From assembly GCF_000717345.1 (NCBI RefSeq), contig NZ_JNZA01000026.1, positions 40,320 through 104,319 of the forward strand: a stretch of DNA of 64,000 nucleotides, given 5' to 3'. The notes beneath the pieces are model-generated. The model ran no database searches, had not been told where the DNA came from, and was given only the letters and a program-made list of their open reading frames with translations. Position 1 is the stretch's first letter, and the number at the start of each line of letters is the position of its first letter. This stretch comes from Streptomyces lydicus. Its GTDB lineage: Bacteria > Actinomycetota > Actinomycetes > Streptomycetales > Streptomycetaceae. This document shows, one piece after another, positions 16,279 to 24,387 of the stretch. Both the position numbers and the translations under genes were made by a program.

Positions 16279-16952
16279 TGCGGGGAGTCCAGCCGGTAGC
16301 CGACGCCGCGGACCGTACGGATCAGCGTGGGCGAGGAGGGGACGTCCTCCACCTTCGCGCGCAGCCGCTGGACACAGGCGTCCACCAGGCGCGAGTCGCC
16401 CAGGTAGTCGTGCTCCCACACCAGCCGCAGCAGCTGCTGCCGCGACAGCGCCTGGCCCGGCCGGCGGCTCAGCTCCAGCAGCAACCGCAGCTCCGTCGGC
16501 GTCAGTTGCAGGTCCTCGCCGTTCTTGGTGACCGTCATCGCCGACCGGTCGATGACCAGCGAACCGAACGTCGCCGAGTCACTGGACTCCCGCTCGCCAC
16601 GGCGCAGCACCGCCCGGATACGGGCGTCCAACACCCGCCCCTGGACCGGCTTGACGACATAGTCGTCGGCACCGGACTCCAGCCCCACCACGACGTCGAT
16701 GTCGTCGTTACGCGCGGTGAGCAGGATGATGGGCAGCTGGTCCGTACGCCTGATCCGCCGGCACACCTCGAAGCCGTCGATGCCCGGCAGCATCACATCC
16801 AGCACGATCAGGTCCGGGCGCTGCTCACGCAGCAGCTTCAGGCCGTCCTCGCCCGTCGCCGCGGTCACCACACGGTGACCCTGGCGGGACAGCGAGAGTT
16901 CGAGGGCCGTGCGGATGGCGTCGTCGTCCTCGATCAGCAACAGGAAAGGCAC
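16275..16952 (-). CDS. afsQ1: Response regulator AfsQ1 (OmpR family)
   Basis: The 225-residue protein has a receiver domain (acidic pocket EDDD at 8-11, phospho-acceptor Asp52 in VLDVMLP, TARN, and K103 region) and a winged-helix DNA-binding domain from about 130. In S. coelicolor AfsQ1 pairs with AfsQ2 and controls sigQ, nitrogen-related and antibiotic genes. GTG 16952 begins VPFLLLIEDDD, the start I recall for the family; ATG 16970 is an alternative adding six residues. The gene is divergent from sigQ with an AfsQ1 box in between. Confidence 0.95.
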   Translation of the reverse strand: MPFLLLIEDDDAIRTALELSLSRQGHRVVTAATGEDGLKLLREQRPDLIVLDVMLPGIDGFEVCRRIRRTDQLPIILLTARNDDIDVVVGLESGADDYVVKPVQGRVLDARIRAVLRRGERESSDSATFGSLVIDRSAMTVTKNGEDLQLTPTELRLLLELSRRPGQALSRQQLLRLVWEHDYLGDSRLVDACVQRLRAKVEDVPSSPTLIRTVRGVGYRLDSPQ

Positions 16953-17053
16953 AGCGCCATTCTGTCCCATGGGACGCCGGGACATCGACCAGTGGCGCCC
17001 CCGTGCACAAGGCCCGCACGCGCGGGGGACCCACGCGGCCGCCACCCGCCCCT

Positions 17054-17069
17054 GTGACAGGGCTGTGAC
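17054..17069. promoter_or_regulatory. AfsQ1-binding box GTGAC-N6-GTGAC
   Basis: GTGAC at 17054-17058 and 17065-17069 are separated by six bases, which fits the published AfsQ1 consensus GTnAC-n6-GTnAC. It lies in the afsQ1-sigQ intergenic region, 107 nt upstream of the sigQ ATG. Binding here would give activation of sigQ and/or autoregulation of the afsQ operon. Confidence 0.85.
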
Positions 17070-17176
17070 AGTCGACGGACAACGCGATGAAACTGGCTTG
17101 GCAGTCTTTTGGGCACCGGGAGAGATCAACAACCCGGAGACACCGAACGAGCTGGCTCTACGACGGGGGGCGCGAG

Positions 17177-17983
17177 ATGAACACACTGCACGGCACGACT
17201 TCCAGCGCAGTTATCACGCGACTCCACGACGTCGTACGGACCACCGAGAAGTCCGGTGCCGCAGGGCTCGGCGGCGCACGCAGCTGCACCCGCGGCGTCC
17301 CGCGTCAGCGGCCGCCCTACATGGTGGCCATCGACGCGACGACGATCAGCGTCACCGGGGGAAACGCGGCGCACGGGGGCGCCGCACACGGGGGAGACAA
17401 CGGGGGAGCGGAGTACGGGGAGGCCACCGGGGAACGGCGTTCCGCGTCGGAGGCGGCCGAGGCCGAAGCGGCCTTCACCGCCTACGTCCAGGAGCGCCGC
17501 GCCTCCCTGTACGCCACCGCCTACCACCTGACCGGCGACCGCTACGAGGCCGAGGACCTGCTGCAGAGCGCGCTGTTCTCGACCTACCGCGCCTGGGACC
17601 GGATCAGCGACAAGGCGGCGCTCGGCGGCTACCTGCGCCGCACCATGACCAACCTGCACATCAGCGCCTGGCGCCGGCGCAAGCTCAACGAGTACCCGAC
17701 GGAGGAGCTGCCGGAGACGGCCGGCGAGGTGGACGCGATGCGCGGCACCGAACTGCGCGCCGTGCTGTGGCAGGCCCTGGCCCGGCTGCCCGAGACGCAG
17801 CGCACCATGCTGGTCCTGCGCTACTACGAGGGCCGTACGGACCCGGAGATCGCGGACATTCTCAACATCAGTGTCGGCACGGTGAAGTCGAGCATCTGGC
17901 GCGCCCTGCGCCGGCTGCGCGAGGACGACGTCCTCAGCTTCGGCCGTGACGAGGAGGAGTCCTTCGGCGAGCTGGTGGCCTGA
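17177..17983 (+). CDS. sigQ: Sigma factor SigQ (SigE70/ECF-type)
   Basis: The 268-residue protein has an unusually long N-terminal extension of about 95 residues, then sigma-70 region 2 (YHLTGDRYEAEDLLQSALFS, about 118-140) and region 4 (RLPETQRTMLVLRYYEGRTD followed by a SVGTVKSSIWRALRRLR helix-turn-helix). Divergent pairing with afsQ1 matches sigQ. ATG 17177 follows a G-rich RBS. The extension contains repeated HGG/NGG units encoded by a run of GGGGG blocks (17356-17435), low in complexity. No anti-sigma gene is adjacent. Confidence 0.9.
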   Translation: MNTLHGTTSSAVITRLHDVVRTTEKSGAAGLGGARSCTRGVPRQRPPYMVAIDATTISVTGGNAAHGGAAHGGDNGGAEYGEATGERRSASEAAEAEAAFTAYVQERRASLYATAYHLTGDRYEAEDLLQSALFSTYRAWDRISDKAALGGYLRRTMTNLHISAWRRRKLNEYPTEELPETAGEVDAMRGTELRAVLWQALARLPETQRTMLVLRYYEGRTDPEIADILNISVGTVKSSIWRALRRLREDDVLSFGRDEEESFGELVA

Positions 17984-17994
17984 AGGAACCGGGC

Positions 17995-18145
17995 CCACGG
18001 GGGAAGCTGGGCCCGCACCCGAGGGGAAGCCCGAGGGGGGTACGGGGGATACGGGGGAAACCGGCAGAAGCGGAGCAATCCGCGGAAGCCGGACGTATCG
18101 GGGGATACGTAAAAGAGGGGAAACACGGGGGACACGGGGAAAACG
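17995..18145 (+). repeat. G-run repeat tract downstream of sigQ
   Basis: About ten runs of four to six G occur on the plus strand with spacers of roughly 5-20 nt, in degenerate units such as TACGGGGGATACGGGGGAAA. They lie between the sigQ stop and the terminator. Similar G-runs occur inside the sigQ N-terminal coding region. Such arrays can form G-quadruplexes, which is untested. Confidence 0.6.
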
Positions 18146-18186
18146 GAGCGGGTTCGGGCGGCCGGGGGGTCTGCCCGAACCCGCTC
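18146..18186. terminator. Bidirectional terminator between sigQ and osmC-like gene
   Basis: GAGCGGGTTCGGGC (18146-18159) and its perfect complement (18173-18186) form a 14-bp stem with a 13-nt loop between two convergent genes. Confidence 0.85.
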
Positions 18187-18213
18187 CCTCGTTGTGCGCC
18201 GGGTCCGCGCCGG

Positions 18214-18690
18214 TCAGGCGCCCCGCACCGCCACCACCGGCACGTGCCGCACCGGGAAATTCACCGAGTTGGCGATGAAGCACTTCTGATGCGCGTCACC
18301 GTGCAGCGCCCGCGCCCGCTCGGCGTCGTCCGCCGACGCCACCTCGACCCGCGGCCGCAGCACCACATCGGTGAACCGGCCGCCGCCCGCACCGTCCTCC
18401 GCCATCGTGCCCTCCGCGTCGTCCACGTACCCCGTGACCACCACACCCGCCAGCGAGCACAGCGCCAGATACGTCAGCATGTGGCACTGCGCCAGCGAGG
18501 CGAGCAGCAACTGCTCCGGATTCCAGCGGTCCGCCGAGCCGCGGAACGCCGGATCGGCGGTGCCCGCGAGCGGCGGCGGCCCCTCCGCGCGCACCTCGTG
18601 CTCCCGGCCGTACGCGCGGTATCCGCTGGTCCCGGAACCGGAGTTGCCGGTCCAGGTGACGGTGGTGCGGTAGCTGTGCTGTCCCGGCAT
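18214..18690 (-). CDS. OsmC-family protein
   Basis: The 158-residue cytoplasmic protein of the OsmC/Ohr fold probably reduces hydroperoxides with two Cys. Visible are ADRWNPEQLLLASLAQCHMLTYL-type sequence with the first Cys (in AQCHM) and AHQKCFIANSVNFPV with the second Cys. The downstream end is marked by a bidirectional terminator. It lies 90 nt downstream of a uridine-kinase-like gene on the same strand. Confidence 0.9.
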   Translation of the reverse strand: MPGQHSYRTTVTWTGNSGSGTSGYRAYGREHEVRAEGPPPLAGTADPAFRGSADRWNPEQLLLASLAQCHMLTYLALCSLAGVVVTGYVDDAEGTMAEDGAGGGRFTDVVLRPRVEVASADDAERARALHGDAHQKCFIANSVNFPVRHVPVVAVRGA

Positions 18691-18780
18691 CGGGCCATCC
18701 CCTCGTCGACTGCCCGCAGCCTACGGCCGCCCGCCCGCCACGACACGAACGGCCGGGAGCCGGCAGCCCGCGACCGGACC

Positions 18781-19500
18781 TCAGGAGCGAACGGGCGCGC
18801 CCGGCACGCCCGCCGTCCGCGCGGCCACGATGCGCGCCAGCGCCTCCGGCCCCGCGCACGCATACGCACCCAGCGCGGTGTGCCGGGCCACCACGGCACG
18901 CTCACCGCGCATCAGCCGCAGCCCACGACGCACCAGATACGGCGCCGACTTGCGGCCCTCCCGCAGATCGCGCACCAGCCGCCGGCGGAACGTCGTGGAC
19001 GGCCGGCCCCGCAGACACAGCGCGTCCGCCAGCACCCCCGCCGCCCGGCAGGCCGCGATGACATCCGCGGCGAAGATGCCCTCCGCGATGAACAGCCCGG
19101 ACCCGCCCAGATCCAGCTCGGACCCGCCGACCCGGGCACTCGCGGCGATGTCGTACACCGGAACGTCCGAACGCCCCGTACGGCACAGTGCCTCGATCGC
19201 CGCCACCGCCGCGCCGGCGTCCCAGGAGAGCGGCGAATCCCAGTCCGCGCCGCCACCGTCGGCCAGTTGCGGCAGCGTCGGGTCCGTCCCGTCCTTGTAG
19301 AAGTCGTCGAGGTTGAGGACCGGCAGACCGCTGCGCGCGGCCAGGGACGTCTTGCCGGAACCGGACGGGCCCGTCAGCAGGACGACACGGGCGGGAGCGC
19401 CGCCCCGCTCAGGGCGGTCCCCCCGCCCGGCCGGAGCCGGGGGCGAAGGAGGAGCCGAGAGCTTGGCGGACGGCGGCAGGGCGAAGGAGTGAGAGCTCAC
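18781..19500 (-). CDS. Uridine-kinase-like P-loop ATPase
   Basis: The 239-residue protein has an approximately 38-residue Pro/Ala-rich leader, then P-loop GPSGSGKTS, LNLDDFYKDGTDPTLPQL (the Asp-Asp-Phe-Tyr motif of uridine kinases and phosphoribulokinase-type enzymes), a DWDSPLSWD segment, a VYDIAASAR substrate loop and IAEGIFAAD. Uridine kinases phosphorylate uridine/cytidine with ATP or GTP. This fits the salvage neighbourhood, but no operator copy precedes it, so it may be controlled separately. GTG 19500 is the start. Confidence 0.8.
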   Translation of the reverse strand: MSSHSFALPPSAKLSAPPSPPAPAGRGDRPERGGAPARVVLLTGPSGSGKTSLAARSGLPVLNLDDFYKDGTDPTLPQLADGGGADWDSPLSWDAGAAVAAIEALCRTGRSDVPVYDIAASARVGGSELDLGGSGLFIAEGIFAADVIAACRAAGVLADALCLRGRPSTTFRRRLVRDLREGRKSAPYLVRRGLRLMRGERAVVARHTALGAYACAGPEALARIVAARTAGVPGAPVRS

Positions 19501-19646
19501 GGGTACTCATTGTCGCCCATGCGGCCGTGTGGGGGACCCCTGGCGCGCGAGGTGGATCGGCCACCCCCGCTCAACTACGCTACGCAGTCAACCGATTACC
19601 CAACTCCTCCGCCCGTACAGCCATTCGACCCACAGGCAGGTGGCCC

Positions 19647-20051
19647 ATGCCCTCCCACGCACGTCCCAGGACCGGTCGCGTCCCGCGCACCCTGCTGCGC
19701 GCAGGTCTGGCGGTCTCCGCGGCCGGAGCCGCCCTCGCGGCGGGCGGTGCGGCGACGGCGAGCGCGGCCCCCGCGCCCGCCCCGGCGCACGGCACCGACA
19801 CCGGCGCCACGGCCTCCGCACTGACCGGCGCCCTCCTGCACTCCGTCGCCGGCGGCGTCGGCCCGGTCAAGAACCTCCAACTGGACCCGTTCGCCAACAC
19901 CGCCGTCGACCCGCTCGCCAACGCCGTCGCCACCCAGATCGCCGACTTCAAGCCGCTGAGCACCACCGTCGTGACCGGCTCCCTCTCCCGCGGCGCCGCC
20001 CTCCGCGACGTACCGCTCGTCGGCCTCACCACCAGAGTGCTGCCCGGCTGA
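19647..20051 (+). CDS. Secreted protein of unknown function
   Basis: A 134-residue protein with a basic start (MPSHARPRTGRVPRTLLRAG), hydrophobic core and a probable signal peptidase site near ASA/AP at about residue 41. The mature part is Ala/Gly/Leu-rich with no recognised domain and no Cys. It is preceded by AGGCAGG and followed by a strong terminator, so it is monocistronic. Confidence 0.7.
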   Translation: MPSHARPRTGRVPRTLLRAGLAVSAAGAALAAGGAATASAAPAPAPAHGTDTGATASALTGALLHSVAGGVGPVKNLQLDPFANTAVDPLANAVATQIADFKPLSTTVVTGSLSRGAALRDVPLVGLTTRVLPG

Positions 20052-20073
20052 CCGGCCGGCCCACCACGACGAC

Positions 20074-20111
20074 GGCGCGGGACCCCACCACCACAGGTGG
20101 GGTCCCGCGCC
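20074..20111. terminator. 16-bp perfect hairpin terminator between convergent genes
   Basis: GGCGCGGGACCCCACC (20074-20089) and its exact complement (20096-20111) flank a six-base loop. It ends the secreted-protein transcript and, from the other side, the deoC-aldehyde dehydrogenase operon. Confidence 0.9.
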
Positions 20112-20137
20112 GCCCTACGGGCCCGCAGGCCGCCCGG

Positions 20138-20998
20138 TCAGACGCCCATCGGATGCCAGACCGTCTTCGTCTCCAGGAAGGACAGCAGACGCTCCGTCCC
20201 CGGGGCGGCACTCCAGTCCACCGCCCCCGGGCGCAGCACCCGCTTGAGGTTGTCGGCCGCCGCCGTCTCCAGATCCTTCGCCAACCCGGCGTCCGCACCC
20301 GCGAGATCGATCGCGTTGACGTCCTGATGGGCGGCGAGCGGCGCCCCGAGCTCCGCCGTACGGCCCGAGAGGAGGTTGACCACACCGCCCGGCAGATCGG
20401 ACGTCGCCAGCACCTCGGCCAGCGACAGCGCCGGCAGCGGCGCGTCCTGCGCGGCCACCACGACCACCGTGTTGCCGGTGACGATCGCCGGCGCCACCAC
20501 CGAGACCAGACCGAGGAACGACGACTCCTGCGGCGCCAGGACGGCGACCACACCGGTCGGCTCCGGCGCCGACATGTTGAAGTACGGGCCCGCGACCGGG
20601 TTGGCGCCACCCGCGATCTGGGCGACCTTGTCGGACCAGCCCGCGTACCACACCCAGCGGTCGATCGCCGCGTCCACCTGCGCGGCGGCCTTGGCCTTCG
20701 AGCACCCCTCGGCGTCCGCGACCTCCGCGACGAACTGGTCCCGCCGGCCCTCCAGCATCTCCGCGACGCGGTAGAGGATCTGCCCGCGGTTGTACGCCGT
20801 CGCGCCCGACCAGCCGCCGAACGCCTTACGGGCGGCGACCACCGCGTCCCGGGCGTCCTTACGGGAGGCCAGCGGCGCGTTGGCGAGCCACCTGTCCTTC
20901 GAGTCGGTCACCTCGTACACCCGCCCGCTCTCGGACCGGGGGAACTTGCCCCCGACGTACAGCTTGTAGGTCTTGAGAACGCTCAGCCGATCAGACAT
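20138..20998 (-). CDS. Short aldehyde dehydrogenase-like protein lacking the catalytic residues
   Basis: The 286-residue protein aligns with the N-terminal NAD-binding half of aldehyde dehydrogenases (YVGGKFPRSESG, RKAFGGWSGATAYNRGQILYR, WVWYAGWSDK) and keeps a short C-terminal piece. The WNFP box reads APQESS, the region with the general-base Glu (LELGG) is missing, and there is no catalytic Cys loop. The start overlaps the end of the full-length dehydrogenase by 8 bases, so the two are translated together. A structural or regulatory partner role is likely. It lacks stops or frameshifts, so it is not an evident pseudogene. Confidence 0.85.
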   Translation of the reverse strand: MSDRLSVLKTYKLYVGGKFPRSESGRVYEVTDSKDRWLANAPLASRKDARDAVVAARKAFGGWSGATAYNRGQILYRVAEMLEGRRDQFVAEVADAEGCSKAKAAAQVDAAIDRWVWYAGWSDKVAQIAGGANPVAGPYFNMSAPEPTGVVAVLAPQESSFLGLVSVVAPAIVTGNTVVVVAAQDAPLPALSLAEVLATSDLPGGVVNLLSGRTAELGAPLAAHQDVNAIDLAGADAGLAKDLETAAADNLKRVLRPGAVDWSAAPGTERLLSFLETKTVWHPMGV

Positions 20999-22421
20999 TG
21001 AGGTACGCCTCCAGACCGTGCCGGCCACCCTCGCGACCGAAGCCCGACTCCTTGTACCCGCCGAACGGCGAAGCCGGGTCGAACTTGTTGAACGTGTTGG
21101 ACCAGATGACGCCCGCCCGCAGCTTGCTCGCCATCCACAGCATCCGCGAGCCCTTCTCCGTCCAGATGCCCGCCGACAGCCCGTACGGCGTGTTGTTGGC
21201 CTTCTCCACGGCCTCCGCCGGCGTACGGAACGTCAGCACGGACAGCACCGGACCGAAGATCTCCTCACGGGCGATGCGGTGCGCCTGGGTGACACCCGTG
21301 AAGAGGGTCGGCGCGAACCAGTAGCCCGAGCCGGGCAGTTCGCAGTCCGGGGCCCAGCGCTCGGCGCCCTCGGCCTCACCCGCGTCGGCCAGCGCCGTGA
21401 TCCGGGCCAGCTGCTCGGCGGAGTTGATCGCACCGACGTCGGTGTTCTTGTCCAGCGGATCACCCACCCGCAGCGTCCGCATCCGGCGCTTCAGCGCCTC
21501 CAGCAGCTCGTCCTGGACGGACTCCTGCACCAGCAGGCGGGACCCGGCGCAGCAGACGTGCCCCTGGTTGAAGAAGATGCCGTTGACGATGCCCTCGACG
21601 GCCTGGTCGATCGGGGCGTCGTCGAAGACGATGTTCGCCGCCTTGCCGCCCAGTTCGAGGGTGACCCGCTTGTCCGTGCCGGCGACCGTACGGGCGATGG
21701 CCTTGCCGACCTCGGTGGAACCGGTGAAGGCGACCTTGTTGATGTCCGGGTGCCCGACCAGCGCCGCGCCCGTCGAACCGTCCCCGGTGAGGATGTTCAC
21801 GACACCCTTGGGCAGACCCGCCTGACGGCAGATGTCCGCGAAGAACAGCGCGGACAGCGGCGTCGTCTCGGCGGGCTTCAGGACGACCGTGTTGCCGGTC
21901 GCCAGCGCCGGGGCGATCTTCCACGCCAGCATCAGCAGCGGGAAGTTCCAGGGGATGACCTGGCCCGCGACACCCAGCGGGCGCGGGTTCGGGCCGTAGC
22001 CCGCGTGATCGAGCTTGTCGGCCCAGCCCGCGTAGTAGAAGAAGTGCGCGGCGACCAGCGGCAGATCGGCGTCCCGGGACTCCCGGATCGGCTTGCCGTT
22101 GTCCAGCGACTCCAGGACCGCCAGCTCACGCGAGCGCTCCTGGATGATCCGGGCGATCCGGAACAGGTACTTGGCGCGCTCGGCGCCCGGCAGCGCCGAC
22201 CACTTCTCGAACGCCTTGCGGGCGGCCTTCACGGCACGGTCGACGTCCTCGGCGCTCGCCTGCGCCACCTCGGAGAGGGACTCCTCCGACGAGGGCGAGA
22301 CGGTCTTGAACACCTTGCCGTCGGACGCCGGGGCGAACTCCCCGTCGATGAACAGGCCGTAGGACGGCGCGATGTCGACGACCGCGCGGGACTCGGGTGC
22401 GGGTGCGTAATCGAAGGTCAT
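20991..22421 (-). CDS. NAD(P)-dependent aldehyde dehydrogenase
   Basis: The 476-residue cytoplasmic enzyme oxidises an aldehyde to the acid. It has IPWNFP (157-161), LTGDGSTGAAL, FTGSTEVGK, the general base Glu256 in LELGGK, and nucleophile Cys290 in FFNQGHVCCAG. It starts 7 nt after deoC. Because deoC releases acetaldehyde, acetaldehyde is the most likely substrate, making acetate (or supplying acetate for acetyl-CoA). That assignment is inferred from context. Confidence 0.93.
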   Translation of the reverse strand: MTFDYAPAPESRAVVDIAPSYGLFIDGEFAPASDGKVFKTVSPSSEESLSEVAQASAEDVDRAVKAARKAFEKWSALPGAERAKYLFRIARIIQERSRELAVLESLDNGKPIRESRDADLPLVAAHFFYYAGWADKLDHAGYGPNPRPLGVAGQVIPWNFPLLMLAWKIAPALATGNTVVLKPAETTPLSALFFADICRQAGLPKGVVNILTGDGSTGAALVGHPDINKVAFTGSTEVGKAIARTVAGTDKRVTLELGGKAANIVFDDAPIDQAVEGIVNGIFFNQGHVCCAGSRLLVQESVQDELLEALKRRMRTLRVGDPLDKNTDVGAINSAEQLARITALADAGEAEGAERWAPDCELPGSGYWFAPTLFTGVTQAHRIAREEIFGPVLSVLTFRTPAEAVEKANNTPYGLSAGIWTEKGSRMLWMASKLRAGVIWSNTFNKFDPASPFGGYKESGFGREGGRHGLEAYLNV

Positions 22422-22428
22422 GGGTGCC

Positions 22429-23433
22429 TCAGTCCACCGTGACGTAGTCGGGGCCGGAGTACCGGCCGGTGCTGAGCTTCTGGCGCTGCATCAGCAGGTC
22501 GTTCAGGAGGCTGGAGGCGCCGAAGCGGAACCAGTCGGCGGTCAGCCAGGGCTCGCCGAGCGTCTCGTTGACCATCACCAGGTACTTGAGCGCGTCCTTG
22601 GTCGTACGGATGCCGCCGGCCGGCTTCACGCCGACCTGGACGCCGGTCGCGGCGTGGAAGTCGCGCACCGCCTCCAGCATCAGCAGCGTCACCGGCGGGG
22701 TGGCATTGACCGCGACCTTCCCGGTCGAGGTCTTGATGAAGTCCGCGCCGGCCAGCATCGCCAGCCAGGAGACCCGGCGCACGTTGTCGTACGTCTGGAG
22801 CTCACCGGTCTCGAAGATGACCTTCAGGTGCGCGGCGCTGCCGTCCGGGCGGGCGCACGCCTCCTTGACGGCCTTGATCTCCTCGAAGACCGCCATGTAG
22901 CGGCCGGAGAGGAACGCCCCCCGGTCGATCACCATGTCGATCTCGTCGGCGCCGGCCGCGACCGCGTCCCGGGTGTCGGCCAGCTTGACCGGCAGCGCGG
23001 CACGGCCGGCCGGGAAGGCGGTGGCGACGGACGCGACGTGGATCTCCGGAGCGCCGCCGTTGCGGAGCGCCTCCTTGGCCGTCGCGACCATGTCGGGATA
23101 GACGCAGATCGCCGCGACCTTCGGGGCGGTCCGGTCGGTCGGGTCCGGGTTGCTGCCCTTGGCGCACAGCGCCCGGACCTTCCCCTGGGTGTCCGCGCCT
23201 TCGAGGGTCGTCAGGTCGATCATCGAGATGGACAGGTCGATGGCGTACGCCTTCGCCGTCGTCTTGATCGAACGGGTGCCGAGGGTGGCGGCGCGGGCCT
23301 CGAGGCCGACCGCGTCGACGCCCGGGAGGCCGTGGAGGAAGCGGCGCAGCGCACCGTCGTCGGCGGTCACGTCCGCCATTGACGCCAGACGCCCCGCGGC
23401 TTCCTTGCCGTATGCGGGAACAGTGATGGGCAT
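22429..23433 (-). CDS. deoC: Deoxyribose-phosphate aldolase
   Basis: It cleaves 2-deoxyribose 5-phosphate to glyceraldehyde 3-phosphate and acetaldehyde. The 334-residue protein belongs to the longer DeoC class. Schiff-base Lys is in DFIKTSTGK (Lys234), the second conserved Lys in VGVKPAGGIRT (Lys270), and the acidic pair in DEIDMVIDRG. ATG 23433 is the first start after the promoter with the operator. It is the first gene of a three-gene operon with the two aldehyde dehydrogenase genes. Confidence 0.96.
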   Translation of the reverse strand: MPITVPAYGKEAAGRLASMADVTADDGALRRFLHGLPGVDAVGLEARAATLGTRSIKTTAKAYAIDLSISMIDLTTLEGADTQGKVRALCAKGSNPDPTDRTAPKVAAICVYPDMVATAKEALRNGGAPEIHVASVATAFPAGRAALPVKLADTRDAVAAGADEIDMVIDRGAFLSGRYMAVFEEIKAVKEACARPDGSAAHLKVIFETGELQTYDNVRRVSWLAMLAGADFIKTSTGKVAVNATPPVTLLMLEAVRDFHAATGVQVGVKPAGGIRTTKDALKYLVMVNETLGEPWLTADWFRFGASSLLNDLLMQRQKLSTGRYSGPDYVTVD

Positions 23434-23445
23434 GGTCACGAGGGG

Positions 23446-23475
23446 AGCATATCTACGCGCGTAGCGCAATGTCAC
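23446..23475 (-). promoter_or_regulatory. deoC promoter with nucleoside-regulon operator (site 5) in the spacer
   Basis: On the minus strand GTGACA (23475-23470) and TATGCT (23451-23446) are 18 nt apart. The palindrome, read on the plus strand as TCTACGCGCGTAGC (23452-23465), lies wholly within that spacer. This is the same architecture as at add. The operator ends 18 nt upstream of the deoC ATG. Confidence 0.78.
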
Positions 23476-23562
23476 CCCCTCACCCGGCCGAATCCGGCCC
23501 CCGGCACGAATGATGCCGTAACGCAATGTCCGGCATCCGGACGGTCAGGCAGAATCGGCGGC

Positions 23563-24195
23563 ATGACGAGCCAGGAACCCGCCACCCCGACCCCGCAGCG
23601 GTACGCCGAGCGCACCTACCGCTCACCCGCGGCCCTCGTCGGCGGCATCCTGCTCCTGCTGCTCGGACTCTGGCTCGCCGGCGACGCACTCCTGCGCGGC
23701 GACACCCACACCAGGCTCACGGCGGTGTGCGCCCTGCTGCTCGGCGTACCCCTGGTGATCGCCTACACCCTGCGGCCCCTGGTACGCGCGGGCGACGACC
23801 GGCTGACGGTCCGCAACCCGTTCCGCACCATCACGCTGCCCTGGGGCGCCGTGGAGGGCCTGCGGGCGTCCTTCTCCACCGAGGTCTTCACCACCACCGG
23901 CAAGTGCCAGCTGTGGGCCATCCCGGTCTCCCTGCGCCAGCGCAAGAAGGCCGGGCGCCAGGCGATGCGCGGCGCCGACGCGCCCCGCCCCCGCTTCGGC
24001 CCGAACGCCGACGCCGGCCCGCCCCCGCGCGCCGCGGCCGACCAGGCCCTCGACGAACTCCGCGACCTCAAGGAACGAGCCGACCGGCGCGCGGACGCGC
24101 AGAACACGGCCGAACCGGTCGTGCGCTGGGCATACGAGGTCATCGCCCCGGCCGTACTGGGCGCGATCGGGCTGGCCGTGATGATCGCGGTGTGA
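23563..24195 (+). CDS. PH-domain membrane protein
   Basis: A 210-residue protein with two close transmembrane helices (about 25-42 and 52-70), then a bacterial PH-like beta domain (LTVRNPFRTITLPWGAVEGL pattern), a basic/Pro-rich linker and a final hydrophobic helix (about 186-209). Proteins of this kind are widespread in actinomycetes; their function is unknown. It is divergent from deoC and about 100 nt from its operator. Confidence 0.8.
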   Translation: MTSQEPATPTPQRYAERTYRSPAALVGGILLLLLGLWLAGDALLRGDTHTRLTAVCALLLGVPLVIAYTLRPLVRAGDDRLTVRNPFRTITLPWGAVEGLRASFSTEVFTTTGKCQLWAIPVSLRQRKKAGRQAMRGADAPRPRFGPNADAGPPPRAAADQALDELRDLKERADRRADAQNTAEPVVRWAYEVIAPAVLGAIGLAVMIAV

Positions 24196-24218
24196 CGGGG
24201 CGAGCGTGGTGTGGGCGT

Positions 24219-24369
24219 GACCGGGAAGGCGCACCCCTGAGGGCGTGACCGGGAAGGCGCGCCCCGCCGGTGCGGGGGGACCGGGAAGGCGCGCCCCGCT
24301 GAGAAGCGCGCGCCCGCCCGGCACACAGTCAGCCCCTCGGGCGCCCGACAAACAGTCAGCTCCTCGGGC
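24219..24369. repeat. Two sets of short direct repeats in the 24.2-24.4 kb gap
   Basis: Three copies of GACCGGGAAGGCGCRCCCC begin at 24219, 24247 and 24279 (spacings 28 and 32). Next come two copies of ACAGTCAGCYCCTCGGGC, ending at 24342 and 24369 and spaced 27 nt apart. The tract lies between convergent genes, so it may be noncoding slippage DNA. Confidence 0.75.
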
Positions 24370-24387
24370 AGCCATCCCCACGGGTCG

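Noticed and set aside
20138..20998. Short aldehyde dehydrogenase as a pseudogene
   Set aside because: The frame is open with normal codon use, overlaps the previous gene tightly and keeps its own C-terminus, so decay is not supported.
24219..24369. CRISPR array
   Set aside because: Only two to three copies of each unit, spacers of 8-13 nt, and no cas genes nearby.
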